Positions 9,118-18,208 of a DNA stretch of 64,000 nt are shown here, piece by piece; the stretch's first letter is position 1; every line of letters starts with the position of its first letter. The position numbers and the translations under genes are program-made. Source of the DNA: Stappia sp. BW2 (GTDB taxonomy: Bacteria > Pseudomonadota > Alphaproteobacteria > Rhizobiales > Stappiaceae). The stretch lies in contig NZ_VIRG01000070.1 of the NCBI RefSeq assembly GCF_008107695.1, forward strand, positions 1,426,001-1,490,000. Reading direction: 5' to 3'. The notes under the pieces were generated by a model. The model did no database searches and was not told the DNA's origin. It was given only the letters and a program-made list of their open reading frames with translations.

Positions 9118-10083
9118 ATGTCCCGCAAAAAAAAGCAGCGTAAACACCCGAAGCTGACAGCTGTGCAAAACCGGGTGGAAGGCTTTGCGCTGACTGTGGC
9201 CATCTGGCTTTTCCGCCTGATCCCCGTCGACATTGCTTCCTACGTCATGGGCGCTTTCTGGCGCCGGCTGGCGCCCTTCAATGCCAGGCATAAACGCGCC
9301 CTTCGGCATCTGAAGAAGGCTTTTCCCAATATGCCGCGCGCAGAGCGAGAAAAGATTGTGCGCGGGATGTGGGAAAACCTTGGCCGTGTGGCGGCGGAGA
9401 CCTTCCATATCGACCGACTTCTGAAGCAAGACTACCGGTTCGAGGCGGTGGCGGACGAGACCGCTGAACAGGTTCTGAACGGTGAACGGTCCTGCCTGTT
9501 CGTGTCGTTTCACAGCGCAAACTGGGAACTGTGCGTTCAGCCTGCAGTGCGCCGCGGCATTGAAATCACAGGTGTTTACCAGGCGCTCCGCAATCCGGAA
9601 GCCGACAAGGCTCTTCAGGCGCTCAGAAAAGATCTCTACAAGGGCGGTCTCTTGTCGAAAGGCCATCAGACAGCACGCAAGATCCTGGCGACCCTTAAGG
9701 GCGACGGGATTGTTGCCATGATGGGCGATCTGCGTGAAACACGGGGCGTGCAAGTTCCCTTCTTCAACCAGATGGCCTACGCGACGCCCGTTCCGGCCTC
9801 TCTTGCCAGGTCTTGTAATGTGCCGATTGTTCTGGGCCGGGTCGTGCGCAAGAAGGGCGTGCATTTCCGAATAGAAGCCCAGGCTGTCGAAGTGCCCGTA
9901 ACGGACAACCGCCAGGCGGATATCGAGGCGGTAACAGCACAAATCCATTCGATTTTCGAGGGATGGATCCGCGAACATCCCGAACAATGGATGTGGATCC
10001 ACAAGAAGTGGGCGCCTCCGGGAAAAACGTCCGCGCAGAAGCAGGCCCGACGTGCGGCAGCAGCGCGGTTGGAAGACGATTAG
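9118..10083 (+). CDS. Lipid A biosynthesis acyltransferase (LpxL/HtrB family)
   Basis: 321 residues. The strongly basic N-terminus (MSRKKKQRKHPK) is followed by a membrane-associated segment (ALTVAIWLFRLIPVDIASYV). The HX4E acyltransferase motif is intact (His132 to Glu137, HSANWE), as are the GDLRETRGVQVPFF segment and the C-terminal HPEQWMWIHKKW signature of LpxL/LpxM enzymes. The product transfers a secondary acyl chain to KDO-lipid A at the inner membrane. Whether it is the primary or a late acyltransferase cannot be decided. kdsA elsewhere in the window belongs to the same pathway. Confidence 0.88.
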   Translation: MSRKKKQRKHPKLTAVQNRVEGFALTVAIWLFRLIPVDIASYVMGAFWRRLAPFNARHKRALRHLKKAFPNMPRAEREKIVRGMWENLGRVAAETFHIDRLLKQDYRFEAVADETAEQVLNGERSCLFVSFHSANWELCVQPAVRRGIEITGVYQALRNPEADKALQALRKDLYKGGLLSKGHQTARKILATLKGDGIVAMMGDLRETRGVQVPFFNQMAYATPVPASLARSCNVPIVLGRVVRKKGVHFRIEAQAVEVPVTDNRQADIEAVTAQIHSIFEGWIREHPEQWMWIHKKWAPPGKTSAQKQARRAAAARLEDD

Positions 10084-10164
10084 CCTGTTCTCCTTTCGGG
10101 GTATGGTTGCAGCGCAACATTGACGTTATAGCTATGACTTCAACTGGTGGAGGACAGCTGTTTC

Positions 10165-11205
10165 ATGAAAACCCCAAGCGCATTCTACAAGCCGCTCGCC
10201 ATCGGCGCGCCCGACCCGTTCCGTGAGCTTCCCGTCTCGCTGGAGCGCATGATCCATTTTGTCCCGCCGCATATCGAGAAGATGCGGTCCAAGGTGCCGG
10301 ATCTGATCAAGAACGTCGATGTCGTGCTTGGCAACCTGGAAGACGCCATTCCCGCAGATGCCAAGACGGATGCCCGCAGAGGCTTTATCCAGATGGCACA
10401 GGATAACGACTTCGGCACCACGGGTCTGTGGACCAGGGTAAACTGTCTCAATAGCCCATGGTTCTTGGATGACCTTCTGGAAATCGTCCCCGCGGTCGGT
10501 GAAAAACTCGATGTGGTGATGCTGCCCAAGGTCGAAGGCGCGTGGGATATTCACTACCTTGACCAATTGCTGGCGCAGTTGGAAGCCAAGGCCGGACTTT
10601 CCCAACCGATCATGATCCACGCCATTTTGGAAACGGCGGAAGGCGTGAAGAACGTTGAGGAGATTGCGGCGGCAAGCCCGCGCATGCATGGCATGAGCCT
10701 TGGACCGGCAGATCTCGCAGCATCTCGCGGCATGAAAACCACAAGGGTCGGCGGCGGCCACCCGGACTACGCGGTCCTGTCCGACGTCGACGGTGCAAAC
10801 GGGCGAACGGCTTATCAGCAGGATCTGTGGCATTACACGGTCGGCAAGATGGTCGATGCCTGCCTGTCTTACGGCCTGAAGCCTTTCTATGGGCCTTTCG
10901 GCGATTTTTCTGACGCAGACGCTTGCGAAAGCCAGTTCCGCAATGCCTTTCTAATGGGGTGTCTGGGGGCCTGGTCCCTGCATCCGACGCAGATCCAGAT
11001 CGCCAAAAAGGTCTTTTCTCCAGACCCGGGCGAAGTTGCATTCGCGCGCAAAATCCTTGATGCAATGCCGGACGGCACCGGTGCGGTGATGATCGATGGC
11101 AAGATGCAGGATGATGCAACCTGGAAACAGGCGAAGGTGATCGTGGATCTTGCAAAACTGGTTGCATCGAAGGATTCGGAACTCGCGGAGGTCTATGGCC
11201 TTTAG
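10165..11205 (+). CDS. HpcH/HpaI-family CoA-ester lyase (malyl-CoA lyase-like)
   Basis: 346 residues from the ATG at 10165, which has GGAGGA ten bases upstream. The HpcH/HpaI TIM-barrel pattern is clear: FVPPHIEKM near the N-terminus, NLEDAIP (acidic metal-binding segment), TRVNCLNSPW, MLPKVEG, and the ILETAEGVKNVEEIA segment carrying a metal-ligand Glu. Related enzymes cleave malyl-CoA, beta-methylmalyl-CoA or citramalyl-CoA into glyoxylate or pyruvate and an acyl-CoA. The specific substrate is uncertain. It stands alone between lpxL and hspQ. Confidence 0.82.
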   Translation: MKTPSAFYKPLAIGAPDPFRELPVSLERMIHFVPPHIEKMRSKVPDLIKNVDVVLGNLEDAIPADAKTDARRGFIQMAQDNDFGTTGLWTRVNCLNSPWFLDDLLEIVPAVGEKLDVVMLPKVEGAWDIHYLDQLLAQLEAKAGLSQPIMIHAILETAEGVKNVEEIAAASPRMHGMSLGPADLAASRGMKTTRVGGGHPDYAVLSDVDGANGRTAYQQDLWHYTVGKMVDACLSYGLKPFYGPFGDFSDADACESQFRNAFLMGCLGAWSLHPTQIQIAKKVFSPDPGEVAFARKILDAMPDGTGAVMIDGKMQDDATWKQAKVIVDLAKLVASKDSELAEVYGL

Positions 11206-11307
11206 ACTTTCGCAATGCTCGTCATTTAAGGTTTAATGTTACAATGCTTGCACGCCGGGGGCTGACACGGTATCCCGGCAGTGCATGCAGTATGCGGACG
11301 AGTAACC

Positions 11308-11631
11308 ATGCGAACGGCAAAATTCAGAATTGGCCAGGTCGTCCGGCACCGGATTTACCCCTTCCGGGGCGTTATTTTCGATGTCGATCCGACCTTCAGC
11401 AATACGGAAGAATGGTGGAACGCGATCCCGGAAGACGTGCGTCCTCTGCGCGATCAGCCGTTTTATCACCTCCTCGCCGAAAACGAGGAAACCGAATATG
11501 TGGCCTATGTCAGCGAACAGAACCTGGAAGCAGACATGACCGGTGAACCGGTGCGCCATCCGCAGGTGGAAGAAATTTTCGAGGAACAGACCGACGGGTC
11601 CTATCTGCCGCGCAGCGTGGAGATCCACTGA
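11308..11631 (+). CDS. hspQ: Heat shock protein HspQ
   Basis: 107 residues from the second ATG (MRTAKFRIGQVVRHRIYPFR). It matches the HspQ/YccV domain throughout: RGVIFDVDPTFSNTEEWW, DQPFYHLLAENEETEYVAYVSEQNL and the C-terminal QVEEIFEE. In enterobacteria HspQ is a hemimethylated-DNA-binding protein and an adaptor or enhancer of Lon protease. It is monocistronic and followed by a bidirectional terminator at 11678-11714. Confidence 0.92.
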   Translation: MRTAKFRIGQVVRHRIYPFRGVIFDVDPTFSNTEEWWNAIPEDVRPLRDQPFYHLLAENEETEYVAYVSEQNLEADMTGEPVRHPQVEEIFEEQTDGSYLPRSVEIH

Positions 11632-11677
11632 ACGGGCGATGTATCCGGCTTGTCTGCTGACATGGCAGTTCAAATAC

Positions 11678-11714
11678 GAAGAAGGCCGGAACCTTGAAAG
11701 TTCCGGCCTTCTTC
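11678..11714. terminator. Bidirectional intrinsic terminator between hspQ and ialB
   Basis: A perfect 15-bp inverted repeat (GAAGAAGGCCGGAAC and its complement) with a seven-base loop. It lies between convergent genes and is flanked by short A/T runs on both sides, so it can serve either transcript. Confidence 0.88.
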
Positions 11715-11734
11715 AATTCTGAAAACGCAGTTTC

Positions 11735-12346
11735 TTACTGGCTTTGCTTCTGAGCGTCGATCAGCTTCTGACGTGCTTCGTCAGCCCGCTTCTGCAATTC
11801 GCTCTGCAGCTCTTCCTGACGCTTTTGCAGTTCAGCAAGGTTCATGGGCTCGCCGTCGTAAACCTTGGTGAAGCCGATCAGGGTCATCTTGAAGACGATT
11901 TCCTTGGCCTGCTGGTTATACGGAGCCACGATCATTTCGCCGCCCTGCTTCATGGTGTTGATGAAGGAGTCATCAATCGCCAGTTCTGCATAGCAGGCGT
12001 TGGGTGCGCAGATGCTGTACTTGCCCTGAACGGGCTTGCCATCATCGATCTGAATGCGAACGCCGGGCTGGATCAGAACGCCGGTCGGTACGGCGACCAG
12101 CAGCTTCTTGCGGGCTTCCCCTTCAGTTTCCTGAATAGCAATGTTGCTCAGGAACTGTCCGGTATTGGTGCGCAATTCAATCGAAATAAAGCAGATTTGC
12201 TTCTGCGTGTTCGGATTGGTGTTACACGCTTTCGTCCATGGGCTTTTTTCCTCCTGGGCGATTGCGGGTGTACCAGCAAAAGAAGATAGGGCCACGAATG
12301 CACCTACTGCACATCCGAACAATCCTCTTTTCAAAACACTCGTCAT
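11735..12346 (-). CDS. Invasion-associated locus B (IalB) family periplasmic protein
   Basis: 203 residues from the ATG at 12344-12346 with GAGGACG upstream. A signal peptide is evident (lysine-containing n-region, hydrophobic FGCAVGAFVALSSFA, cleavage near AIAQEE). The mature part has the IalB pattern with paired cysteines (WTKACNTN ... QICFISIE; SICAPNACYAELAID), which probably form disulfides in the periplasm. A charged Gln/Glu/Lys-rich helix closes the protein (LAELQKRQEELQSELQKRAD). First described in Bartonella invasion, the family is widespread in alphaproteobacteria and has no settled molecular function. The divergent neighbour is a peptide-type substrate-binding protein, 265 bases away. 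Confidence 0.85.
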   Translation of the reverse strand: MTSVLKRGLFGCAVGAFVALSSFAGTPAIAQEEKSPWTKACNTNPNTQKQICFISIELRTNTGQFLSNIAIQETEGEARKKLLVAVPTGVLIQPGVRIQIDDGKPVQGKYSICAPNACYAELAIDDSFINTMKQGGEMIVAPYNQQAKEIVFKMTLIGFTKVYDGEPMNLAELQKRQEELQSELQKRADEARQKLIDAQKQSQ

Positions 12347-12611
12347 CGAAACGTCCTCAATCGTGCGTGTACGAAACTTTCGCGTTGTTCTGGGGCATTC
12401 CGGAACCAACCGCAAGGCCCGTAACAACATTCAAACCGTGAAACCATGGTAAGACACTTAATTTGGGCGAGAGGGTGGCCGATTTGCAACGCACGCCCAA
12501 TGGGCAATTCAGAGCTGAATATCTTGAGGTTTGTTGTTTGTCCCGGGCGCTTCCCTGTTAACCGTGTGTTATTCTGAACGCTGGGAATCAATAGAATCTC
12601 CGGCGGTGGTG

Positions 12612-14483
12612 ATGCGTAGTTCGACAGTTTCCGGTCTCCTTTTTCGTGCCGGCCGGGCGATCGGTTTGGCGGCCTCGAGCGTTTGTGTGCTCGCCATCTC
12701 TTTCTGCCTGCCTGCGATTGCGGATGAAGAAACCGTACCCTGGACGCATGCCATCGCCATGCATGGAACGCCCACTCTAGGTCCAGACGAAGCATTTCCC
12801 TACTCTAATCCCGATGCGCCCAAAGGCGGTACGATTACTCTTGGTGTACAGGGAACCTTCGACAGCCTGAATTCCTTCATTGTTCAGGGCGGCTGGACCT
12901 CGGCCCGTGGCATGCGGGAACGCGAGTTCGGCAACAACGTTCTGGAAAGCCTGATGGTTCGCTCTTATGCAGAACCCTTTTCGCTTTATGGGCTTCTGGC
13001 TCAACGCGTACGCATGCCGGAGAGCAGGGAATGGATCGAATTTGAGCTAAACCCGGATGCCAAGTTTTCCGACGGGACGCCAGTTACCGTAGATGACGTC
13101 ATCTTTTCTCTGGACGTGATCCGCGACAAGGGACGCCCGCCTTACAGGAACTGGTATGCGGCCATCACCGAGAAACAGGTGACCGCACCCAACCGGCTGA
13201 AGCTGGTGTTTGAAAACGGCGACAATCGCGAATTGCCTCTCCTGATAGCTTTGGCCCCGATCTACTCAAAGGCCAGCACTGATGCGGAGAATTTTGACAA
13301 GTCCTCTCTAAACCCGCCGGTTGGAAGCGGGCCTTACACGTTCAAGACCATCGAGCCGGGCCGGCTGGTTGTTTATGAGAAGAACCCGGATTACTGGGCC
13401 AAGGATCTGCCTGTAAAGGCCGGTTTCGACAACTTCGATGAAATCAGGATCGAATATTTCCGCGACGAGACCACCTTGCAGGAATCCTTTAAAAAGGGCC
13501 TGGTTCAGGCTCTTCAGTTTAGGGATCCGGCCCGCTGGGCAACCGGCCTCGATTTTCCAGCTGTGAAAAATGGTGACGTTCTCAAGCGGTCACTTCCGCT
13601 CGGTATCCCGGCCGCCATGCAGGGCATTGCGTTCAACACCCGTCGAGACCAATTCTCCGATCCAGCTGTGCGCAAGGCTTTGCGCATGCTGTTCGATTTC
13701 GAGTGGGTGAACCGTAACCTTTATTACGGTCTTTATACGCGTACTGCTGGTTACTGGGACAATTCTGAGCTGTCGTCGATCGGCCGCCCGGCGAGCGATC
13801 GCGAAAAGGAACTGCTTGCCCCCTTCCCCGATGCAGTGGATCCAGAGGTCATGGACGGCACCTGGCGTCCGGCCCAGGGGGATGGTTCCGGGCGGGACAG
13901 GAAGGTGCTTCGGGCGGCGCTCGAAGCGTTCGGTAAAGCTGGTTACAGGCTGAAGGACGGGAAACTCGTTCACGCTGAAACCGGAAACCAGCTTTCTTTT
14001 GAAATACTTGCCAAGAACGAAGACGAAGAAAAACTGGCGCTCGCCTACATTCGGACGTTGGAGTTGCTCGGCATTGACGCAAGCGTGCGCAGTGTCGACC
14101 CATCCCAGTTTGAAGACCGCAGGACGAAACGCGATTTCGATATGGTGTTCAACACCTGGTACGCGTCACTGTCTCCCGGTGCCGAACAATATGGACGCTG
14201 GTCGTCAAAAGCCGCGGAAGCGGAAGGCTCCTTCAACTTTGTTGGCGCCCACGAGCCGGCAATCGATGCGATGATCGACGAGATCGTCGGCGCGCGGAGC
14301 CGGGATGATTTCATCGCAGCTGTTCGCGCATTCGATCGCGTCCTGATTTCCGGGGCCTACGCAGTTCCGCTCTACCACGTCGCAGATGATTGGGTTGCTC
14401 ACTGGAAGCAGATCGTTCCACCTCAAAACGAGTCGCTTTATGGCCATGAGTACGACACCTGGTGGTCAGCCAAAGCGCAATAA
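12612..14483 (+). CDS. Peptide/nickel-type (family 5) ABC substrate-binding protein, YejA-like
   Basis: About 623 residues from the ATG at 12612; a longer frame upstream adds 27 residues before the signal peptide. The signal peptide runs to about LPAIADEE. The family 5 pattern follows: HGTPTLGPDEAFPYSNPDAPKGG, the long substrate-binding lobe with FSDGTPVTVDDVIFSLD and PVGSGPYTF, and the C-terminal DMVFNTWYASLSPGAEQYGRW stretch. These are typical of YejA-type oligopeptide or microcin C binding proteins. The permease and ATPase genes are not adjacent, which is unusual for yejABEF. Instead an acyl-CoA-synthetase-like gene begins 24 bases downstream. Confidence 0.85.
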   Translation: MRSSTVSGLLFRAGRAIGLAASSVCVLAISFCLPAIADEETVPWTHAIAMHGTPTLGPDEAFPYSNPDAPKGGTITLGVQGTFDSLNSFIVQGGWTSARGMREREFGNNVLESLMVRSYAEPFSLYGLLAQRVRMPESREWIEFELNPDAKFSDGTPVTVDDVIFSLDVIRDKGRPPYRNWYAAITEKQVTAPNRLKLVFENGDNRELPLLIALAPIYSKASTDAENFDKSSLNPPVGSGPYTFKTIEPGRLVVYEKNPDYWAKDLPVKAGFDNFDEIRIEYFRDETTLQESFKKGLVQALQFRDPARWATGLDFPAVKNGDVLKRSLPLGIPAAMQGIAFNTRRDQFSDPAVRKALRMLFDFEWVNRNLYYGLYTRTAGYWDNSELSSIGRPASDREKELLAPFPDAVDPEVMDGTWRPAQGDGSGRDRKVLRAALEAFGKAGYRLKDGKLVHAETGNQLSFEILAKNEDEEKLALAYIRTLELLGIDASVRSVDPSQFEDRRTKRDFDMVFNTWYASLSPGAEQYGRWSSKAAEAEGSFNFVGAHEPAIDAMIDEIVGARSRDDFIAAVRAFDRVLISGAYAVPLYHVADDWVAHWKQIVPPQNESLYGHEYDTWWSAKAQ

Positions 14484-14507
14484 TCGGACCAATGGACGAA
14501 GAAAAAA

Positions 14508-16139
14508 ATGAAAGCCACGCCTGAAAGCCTGTCCGAGGAATACCATCAAAGCGGAGCCTGGTCCGATGTGCCGCTTGATGAAATGTTCCGAAAGACAGCC
14601 GCTGAACACCCCGACCGGGTCGCTCTGGTCGATGCTCCGGACAGGGCCAACTGGACCGGCGGCGCCCCACGTGCGCTGACTTATGCAGAAGCTGACCGTG
14701 AGATTGATCGGCTTGCGGCGTTTTATACGACCGTTGGCCTTTCATCTGATCACGTTGTCGGTGTTCAGGCCCCCAACACGGTCGATACCGTCATTGCGAT
14801 CCTGGCTGCGCTGCGGGCTGATCTGATCATTTCCCCCCTGCCACTGCACTGGCGGCAGAAAAACGTTCTGGAAGCCCTGAATTCCATCGGTGCCAAGGGG
14901 TTTGTCGCTGCAGACCGTGTCGAAACGCGTCAGGTCGGCGTTGCCGCACGTGATGTTGCAGCGGATCTGTTCTCGTTGCGGTTTATTTTCGGGCTTGGCA
15001 AGGATATTCCCGACGGCTTGATCGAGCTTGGGCCGATGCTTGCCGAAATGGGTGATGAGTTGAAGTTCACACCCAGTGAGCGCTCAGATCCGGCGGACCA
15101 CACCGCCACCATTTGCTGGAGCCGCAGCGGCGAAGAAAACGTACCTGTCACACGCTGCCATAATCACTGGGTGTCCGTCGCGCAAATGATCGTGCAGGAA
15201 GCCCATGTGCGCGATGCCAGCTCGATCGTTCTGCCTTACTCGCTCAGCGGTCTGACCGGCCTTGGCGGAGGACTTGCGCCCTGGCTTTTGACCGGCAGCA
15301 CGTTGCACCTGCATCACCCGACATCACTTGCAAATCTCGCCGCACATGCAAACGAGGTTCAAGCGGATATCGTAATGACGCCCGGACCGCTTGCGCAGAC
15401 GCTCGACCGGAAACTGGAAAACACAAAAACAACCCTGCTTGCGGCCTGGAACATTGCAGCGCCTCACCCGACGACTTTTGTTGCCAGGCGCCGGCTCGTA
15501 GACCTTCAAATCGCTGACGAGTTTGCTCTCGTGGCAAAGGCACGAGGTCCTTCGGCAAAAATGAAAGCCACTGCGCTGGGAAAGCATAGTGGGCCAATCG
15601 GGTGCGAAAGCGGGCCAGCCCTCCTTGAAATTGCGGTCACCGACGAGGTGGAAGAGCAATTTCCAACGCTTCTGGTAAAGGGGCCCATCGTTCCCGATGT
15701 TGGCTGGCGCACCATCAACGGCGATCAGCGGCGCGTTCGTTGGGAAGGTACCGGTTTTTTGAACACCAACATCAAGGTCGAACTGACAGATGGCGGTATC
15801 GCCGGGTTCGGAGTGCCGGGGCACTACGCCCTTGGTACTGGAAATCTCGAGACGATAGATGGGGTCTATGCTGGTTATCCGGGGATCAGGGAAGCAGCAG
15901 CCTTCATTGTGGAAGATCCTCTCCTGGGAGCCAGGATGTACGCAGCGCTCGTACCAGAGGCCGGGAATGTGCCTGACGCAGGCGCCTTTTTTGCCTATCT
16001 GGATGCCGAAGGTGTGGATCTTGCCAAGATCCCCCATCGTGTGCTGATTTTGCAGTCTCTGCCGCGGAACGCGGATGGAACGATCAACCGGGAACGGCTG
16101 ACCATGCGGACGCAGCGATTGCCTGCTGCCGTGGCGTAG
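14508..16139 (+). CDS. Degenerate AMP-forming acyl-CoA synthetase-like protein
   Basis: 543 residues with the overall shape of the ANL superfamily: an N-terminal PDRVALVDAPDR ... LTYAEADREIDRLA part, a large domain, and a small C-terminal domain (GYPGIREAAAFIVEDPLLGA, PHRVLILQSLPRNADGTINR). Key catalytic positions are altered. The ATP-binding loop reads CWSRSGEENVPVT (about residues 203-215) rather than the Ser/Thr/Gly-rich loop ending in Pro-Lys. The TGD motif reads TGN. The C-terminal catalytic lysine position (Gly-Lys-Ile in the family) reads Gly-Thr-Ile. It may be inactive in adenylation or have another role. It sits 24 bases after the binding protein and 12 bases before the next gene, so it is probably in an operon with both. 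Confidence 0.78.
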   Translation: MKATPESLSEEYHQSGAWSDVPLDEMFRKTAAEHPDRVALVDAPDRANWTGGAPRALTYAEADREIDRLAAFYTTVGLSSDHVVGVQAPNTVDTVIAILAALRADLIISPLPLHWRQKNVLEALNSIGAKGFVAADRVETRQVGVAARDVAADLFSLRFIFGLGKDIPDGLIELGPMLAEMGDELKFTPSERSDPADHTATICWSRSGEENVPVTRCHNHWVSVAQMIVQEAHVRDASSIVLPYSLSGLTGLGGGLAPWLLTGSTLHLHHPTSLANLAAHANEVQADIVMTPGPLAQTLDRKLENTKTTLLAAWNIAAPHPTTFVARRRLVDLQIADEFALVAKARGPSAKMKATALGKHSGPIGCESGPALLEIAVTDEVEEQFPTLLVKGPIVPDVGWRTINGDQRRVRWEGTGFLNTNIKVELTDGGIAGFGVPGHYALGTGNLETIDGVYAGYPGIREAAAFIVEDPLLGARMYAALVPEAGNVPDAGAFFAYLDAEGVDLAKIPHRVLILQSLPRNADGTINRERLTMRTQRLPAAVA

Positions 16140-16151
16140 GTGGGATAGCGT

Positions 16152-17333
16152 ATGGATGTTGAAACGTCGCTTTCCTGGCGCGGCCCTTACTGGTATGCAG
16201 GACGGCGCCCGAGGCGAAGCAGCAGTGGCGATGCGCCTGAGGATTTAGACGTCTCTCTCGTCAACATGTACGAACGGCGGAGCATGCTTCCCATGGCTCT
16301 GCCAGCTGCGATCGTTGTCGATATCAGCAGCCTTGAGAGCGAGCACCACGACGACTTCTTTTCCTGGCTGTTGCCCCAGATAAAAAACCTTGCGAGCGAA
16401 GTCCCGTTTTACGTTCTCACCGGTAGCGATGATATTCTTCCAAACGGCCTTCAACCGACCGCGATCATCGATAGAGTGGTGCCCGACGAAGTGCTGTTGA
16501 TGCTGATCTGCGTTCATCAGCGTGCCTTGCTCCGATCAGACGAGGCACAACTTCGCAGACGTATCTTTGGCAGAATTCCGGGTTTCGGTCGTGCCCCGCA
16601 TCATTCCGGAACGAGTAGCCTGCTTGTGGTCGGCCTCAGCGGCCGGTTTCTGGAGTGGCAAGATGCCAGCGAGGAAAAGGTGGAAGTTGTTGGCGCTTTC
16701 GACGGGAACATGGCAGTCGAATTCATGTCGAAGCGTGCATTCGACGCGGTTGTGATCGACGCGCCGTTTGATGACGCCGTCGATTACATGCAGCAGATCA
16801 GAAGGGATGCCCGCTTTGCCGGACTGCCGGTGCTGGCAGTTTGCGAGCGTGAGGAAGATTTCGCGCATCTCTTCAGGAATGGTGCTTCCGACGTTCTTGT
16901 TGGAGAAAACCGAAAGGAAACCCTGGCCCGACGCCTGAACACCGCGACCCGGTTTGGCAAACGGCGGCGCCTTGCTGACAGAGTGCTTGCGGAAAGTCAC
17001 ATGTGGTTGCGCCAGCAGATCACCCAAGGCGGTCTTGGTGTGGAAGAGTACACCAGGTATCTGGAAGCCTGCAGCAATGCCCTTGCCGCGCGAGGCCTAG
17101 ATCTTTGGGAAATGAGGCTTCAACCGGAAAGTTTCGGCATTGTCGCTTCGTCTCCTGAGGAACTGGAAGATATCAATACGACGTTGTTGTCCATTGCCGA
17201 CGCGACCAGCCGGGACGAAGACCTCGTCTGTCTCGTGAAGGACTTCGGGCCGGTGGCTGTTTTGAAAAATGAAGCCGGCACAACCAGGTTACAGAAACGG
17301 ATCAGCTCGATCCTTACGCACACTGTTCTGTGA
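16152..17333 (+). CDS. Receiver-domain-like protein with two degenerate REC modules
   Basis: 393 residues, no close family recognised. Two regions resemble response-regulator receiver folds: about 50-120 (AIVVDISSLES ... VPFYVLTGSD) and about 155-265 (SLLVVGLSGRFLEWQ ... FDAVVIDAPFDDAVDYMQQI ... FAGLPVLAVCE ... NGASDVLVGE). The second keeps an Asp at the phospho-acceptor strand but lacks the usual Thr/Ser and Lys of the switch. The tandem layout recalls PleD, and the C-terminal 120 residues occupy the place of a GGDEF domain without its motif. It starts 12 bases after the acyl-CoA-synthetase-like gene. Function unknown. Confidence 0.6.
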   Translation: MDVETSLSWRGPYWYAGRRPRRSSSGDAPEDLDVSLVNMYERRSMLPMALPAAIVVDISSLESEHHDDFFSWLLPQIKNLASEVPFYVLTGSDDILPNGLQPTAIIDRVVPDEVLLMLICVHQRALLRSDEAQLRRRIFGRIPGFGRAPHHSGTSSLLVVGLSGRFLEWQDASEEKVEVVGAFDGNMAVEFMSKRAFDAVVIDAPFDDAVDYMQQIRRDARFAGLPVLAVCEREEDFAHLFRNGASDVLVGENRKETLARRLNTATRFGKRRRLADRVLAESHMWLRQQITQGGLGVEEYTRYLEACSNALAARGLDLWEMRLQPESFGIVASSPEELEDINTTLLSIADATSRDEDLVCLVKDFGPVAVLKNEAGTTRLQKRISSILTHTVL

Positions 17334-17453
17334 AGGTATGCAGTTCCTGCGGTATGTTTTGGTGATTGCCTTAACACTGCCGCGAATTTGGGGTTGGCAT
17401 ATTTGTCAGAGCCTTTAGCCTGATAAAATTATCTCCAACGTTCTGGATGTCCG

Positions 17454-18128
17454 ATGACCTTACCGTCCGCTCTTACCGTCGATGTCGTATCCGATGTGAT
17501 GTGCCCCTGGTGCTTCATTGGAAAAAGGCGCCTGGAAGCGGCGCTGAAGTCGGTTCCCCAGCTCGATGTGCTGGTTCGTTGGCATCCATTCCAGCTCGAC
17601 GCGACCTTGCCCAAATCGGGCAAGGACCGAAAACAGTATCTGAGCGACAAATTTGGCGGCCTGGACAAGGCGGAAGCTTTCTATGGTCAGATCAGGGCCG
17701 CAGGGCAGGAAGAAGGTATAGACTTTGCTTTTGAAGACATCACCTTATCGCCTAACACGCTCGACTGTCACAGGCTGATCCTCTGGTCTCGCGATGATGA
17801 TCTGCAGGATGAGGTCGTTGAGCTGCTCTTCAAGGCTTACTTCCTGAACGGGGAAGACCTTACGCGCTCAGAGGTTCTGGTTCGCATTGCCGAGGAAGCG
17901 GGTATGCAATCCGATCTGGTAGAGCACCTACTGGGAACGGAAACAGATCTCGACAAGGTTGAGGCGCAGATTGCCAATGCGCACAAGTCCGGCATCACCG
18001 GAGTGCCCTGTTTCATCATAGACGGTCGGTTTGTGCTGGCCGGCGCTGAAAAACCGGAGACTATTGCTGCGGCACTTCTCCACGCGGAAGAAACACGAAC
18101 CGATCCGCAGGCCGCAATCTCTAACTAG
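17454..18128 (+). CDS. DsbA-family oxidoreductase, FrnE-like
   Basis: 224 residues without a signal peptide, so it should be cytoplasmic. The thioredoxin-fold active site is CPWC (Cys17 and Cys20) in SDVMCPWCFIGKRRLE, and the cis-proline loop is SGITGVPCFIIDGRFVLAGA near the C-terminus. FrnE-type proteins are polyketide-associated or stress-related disulfide isomerases, and close relatives are annotated as 2-hydroxychromene-2-carboxylate isomerase-like. Position gives no pathway. It is convergent with enolase and ends at a strong shared terminator. Confidence 0.87.
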   Translation: MTLPSALTVDVVSDVMCPWCFIGKRRLEAALKSVPQLDVLVRWHPFQLDATLPKSGKDRKQYLSDKFGGLDKAEAFYGQIRAAGQEEGIDFAFEDITLSPNTLDCHRLILWSRDDDLQDEVVELLFKAYFLNGEDLTRSEVLVRIAEEAGMQSDLVEHLLGTETDLDKVEAQIANAHKSGITGVPCFIIDGRFVLAGAEKPETIAAALLHAEETRTDPQAAISN

Positions 18129-18153
18129 CGGTTTCCTCTTGAGGTCAAAACCT

Positions 18154-18187
18154 AAAAAAGCCCCGCACGAAAGTACGGGGCTTTTTC
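18154..18187. terminator. Bidirectional intrinsic terminator between the FrnE-like gene and eno
   Basis: An A-run, a GC stem (AAAAAGCCCCG pairing with CGGGGCTTTTT, extended by further pairs) and a T-run. The A/T runs on both flanks let it end both convergent transcripts. Confidence 0.88.
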
Positions 18188-18208
18188 GATTTTCAGTTCT
18201 GACGGAAA

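Noticed and set aside
10132..10833. 233-codon open frame antisense to the CoA-ester lyase
   Set aside because: Shadow of a conserved HpcH/HpaI gene with a proper ribosome binding site on the plus strand.
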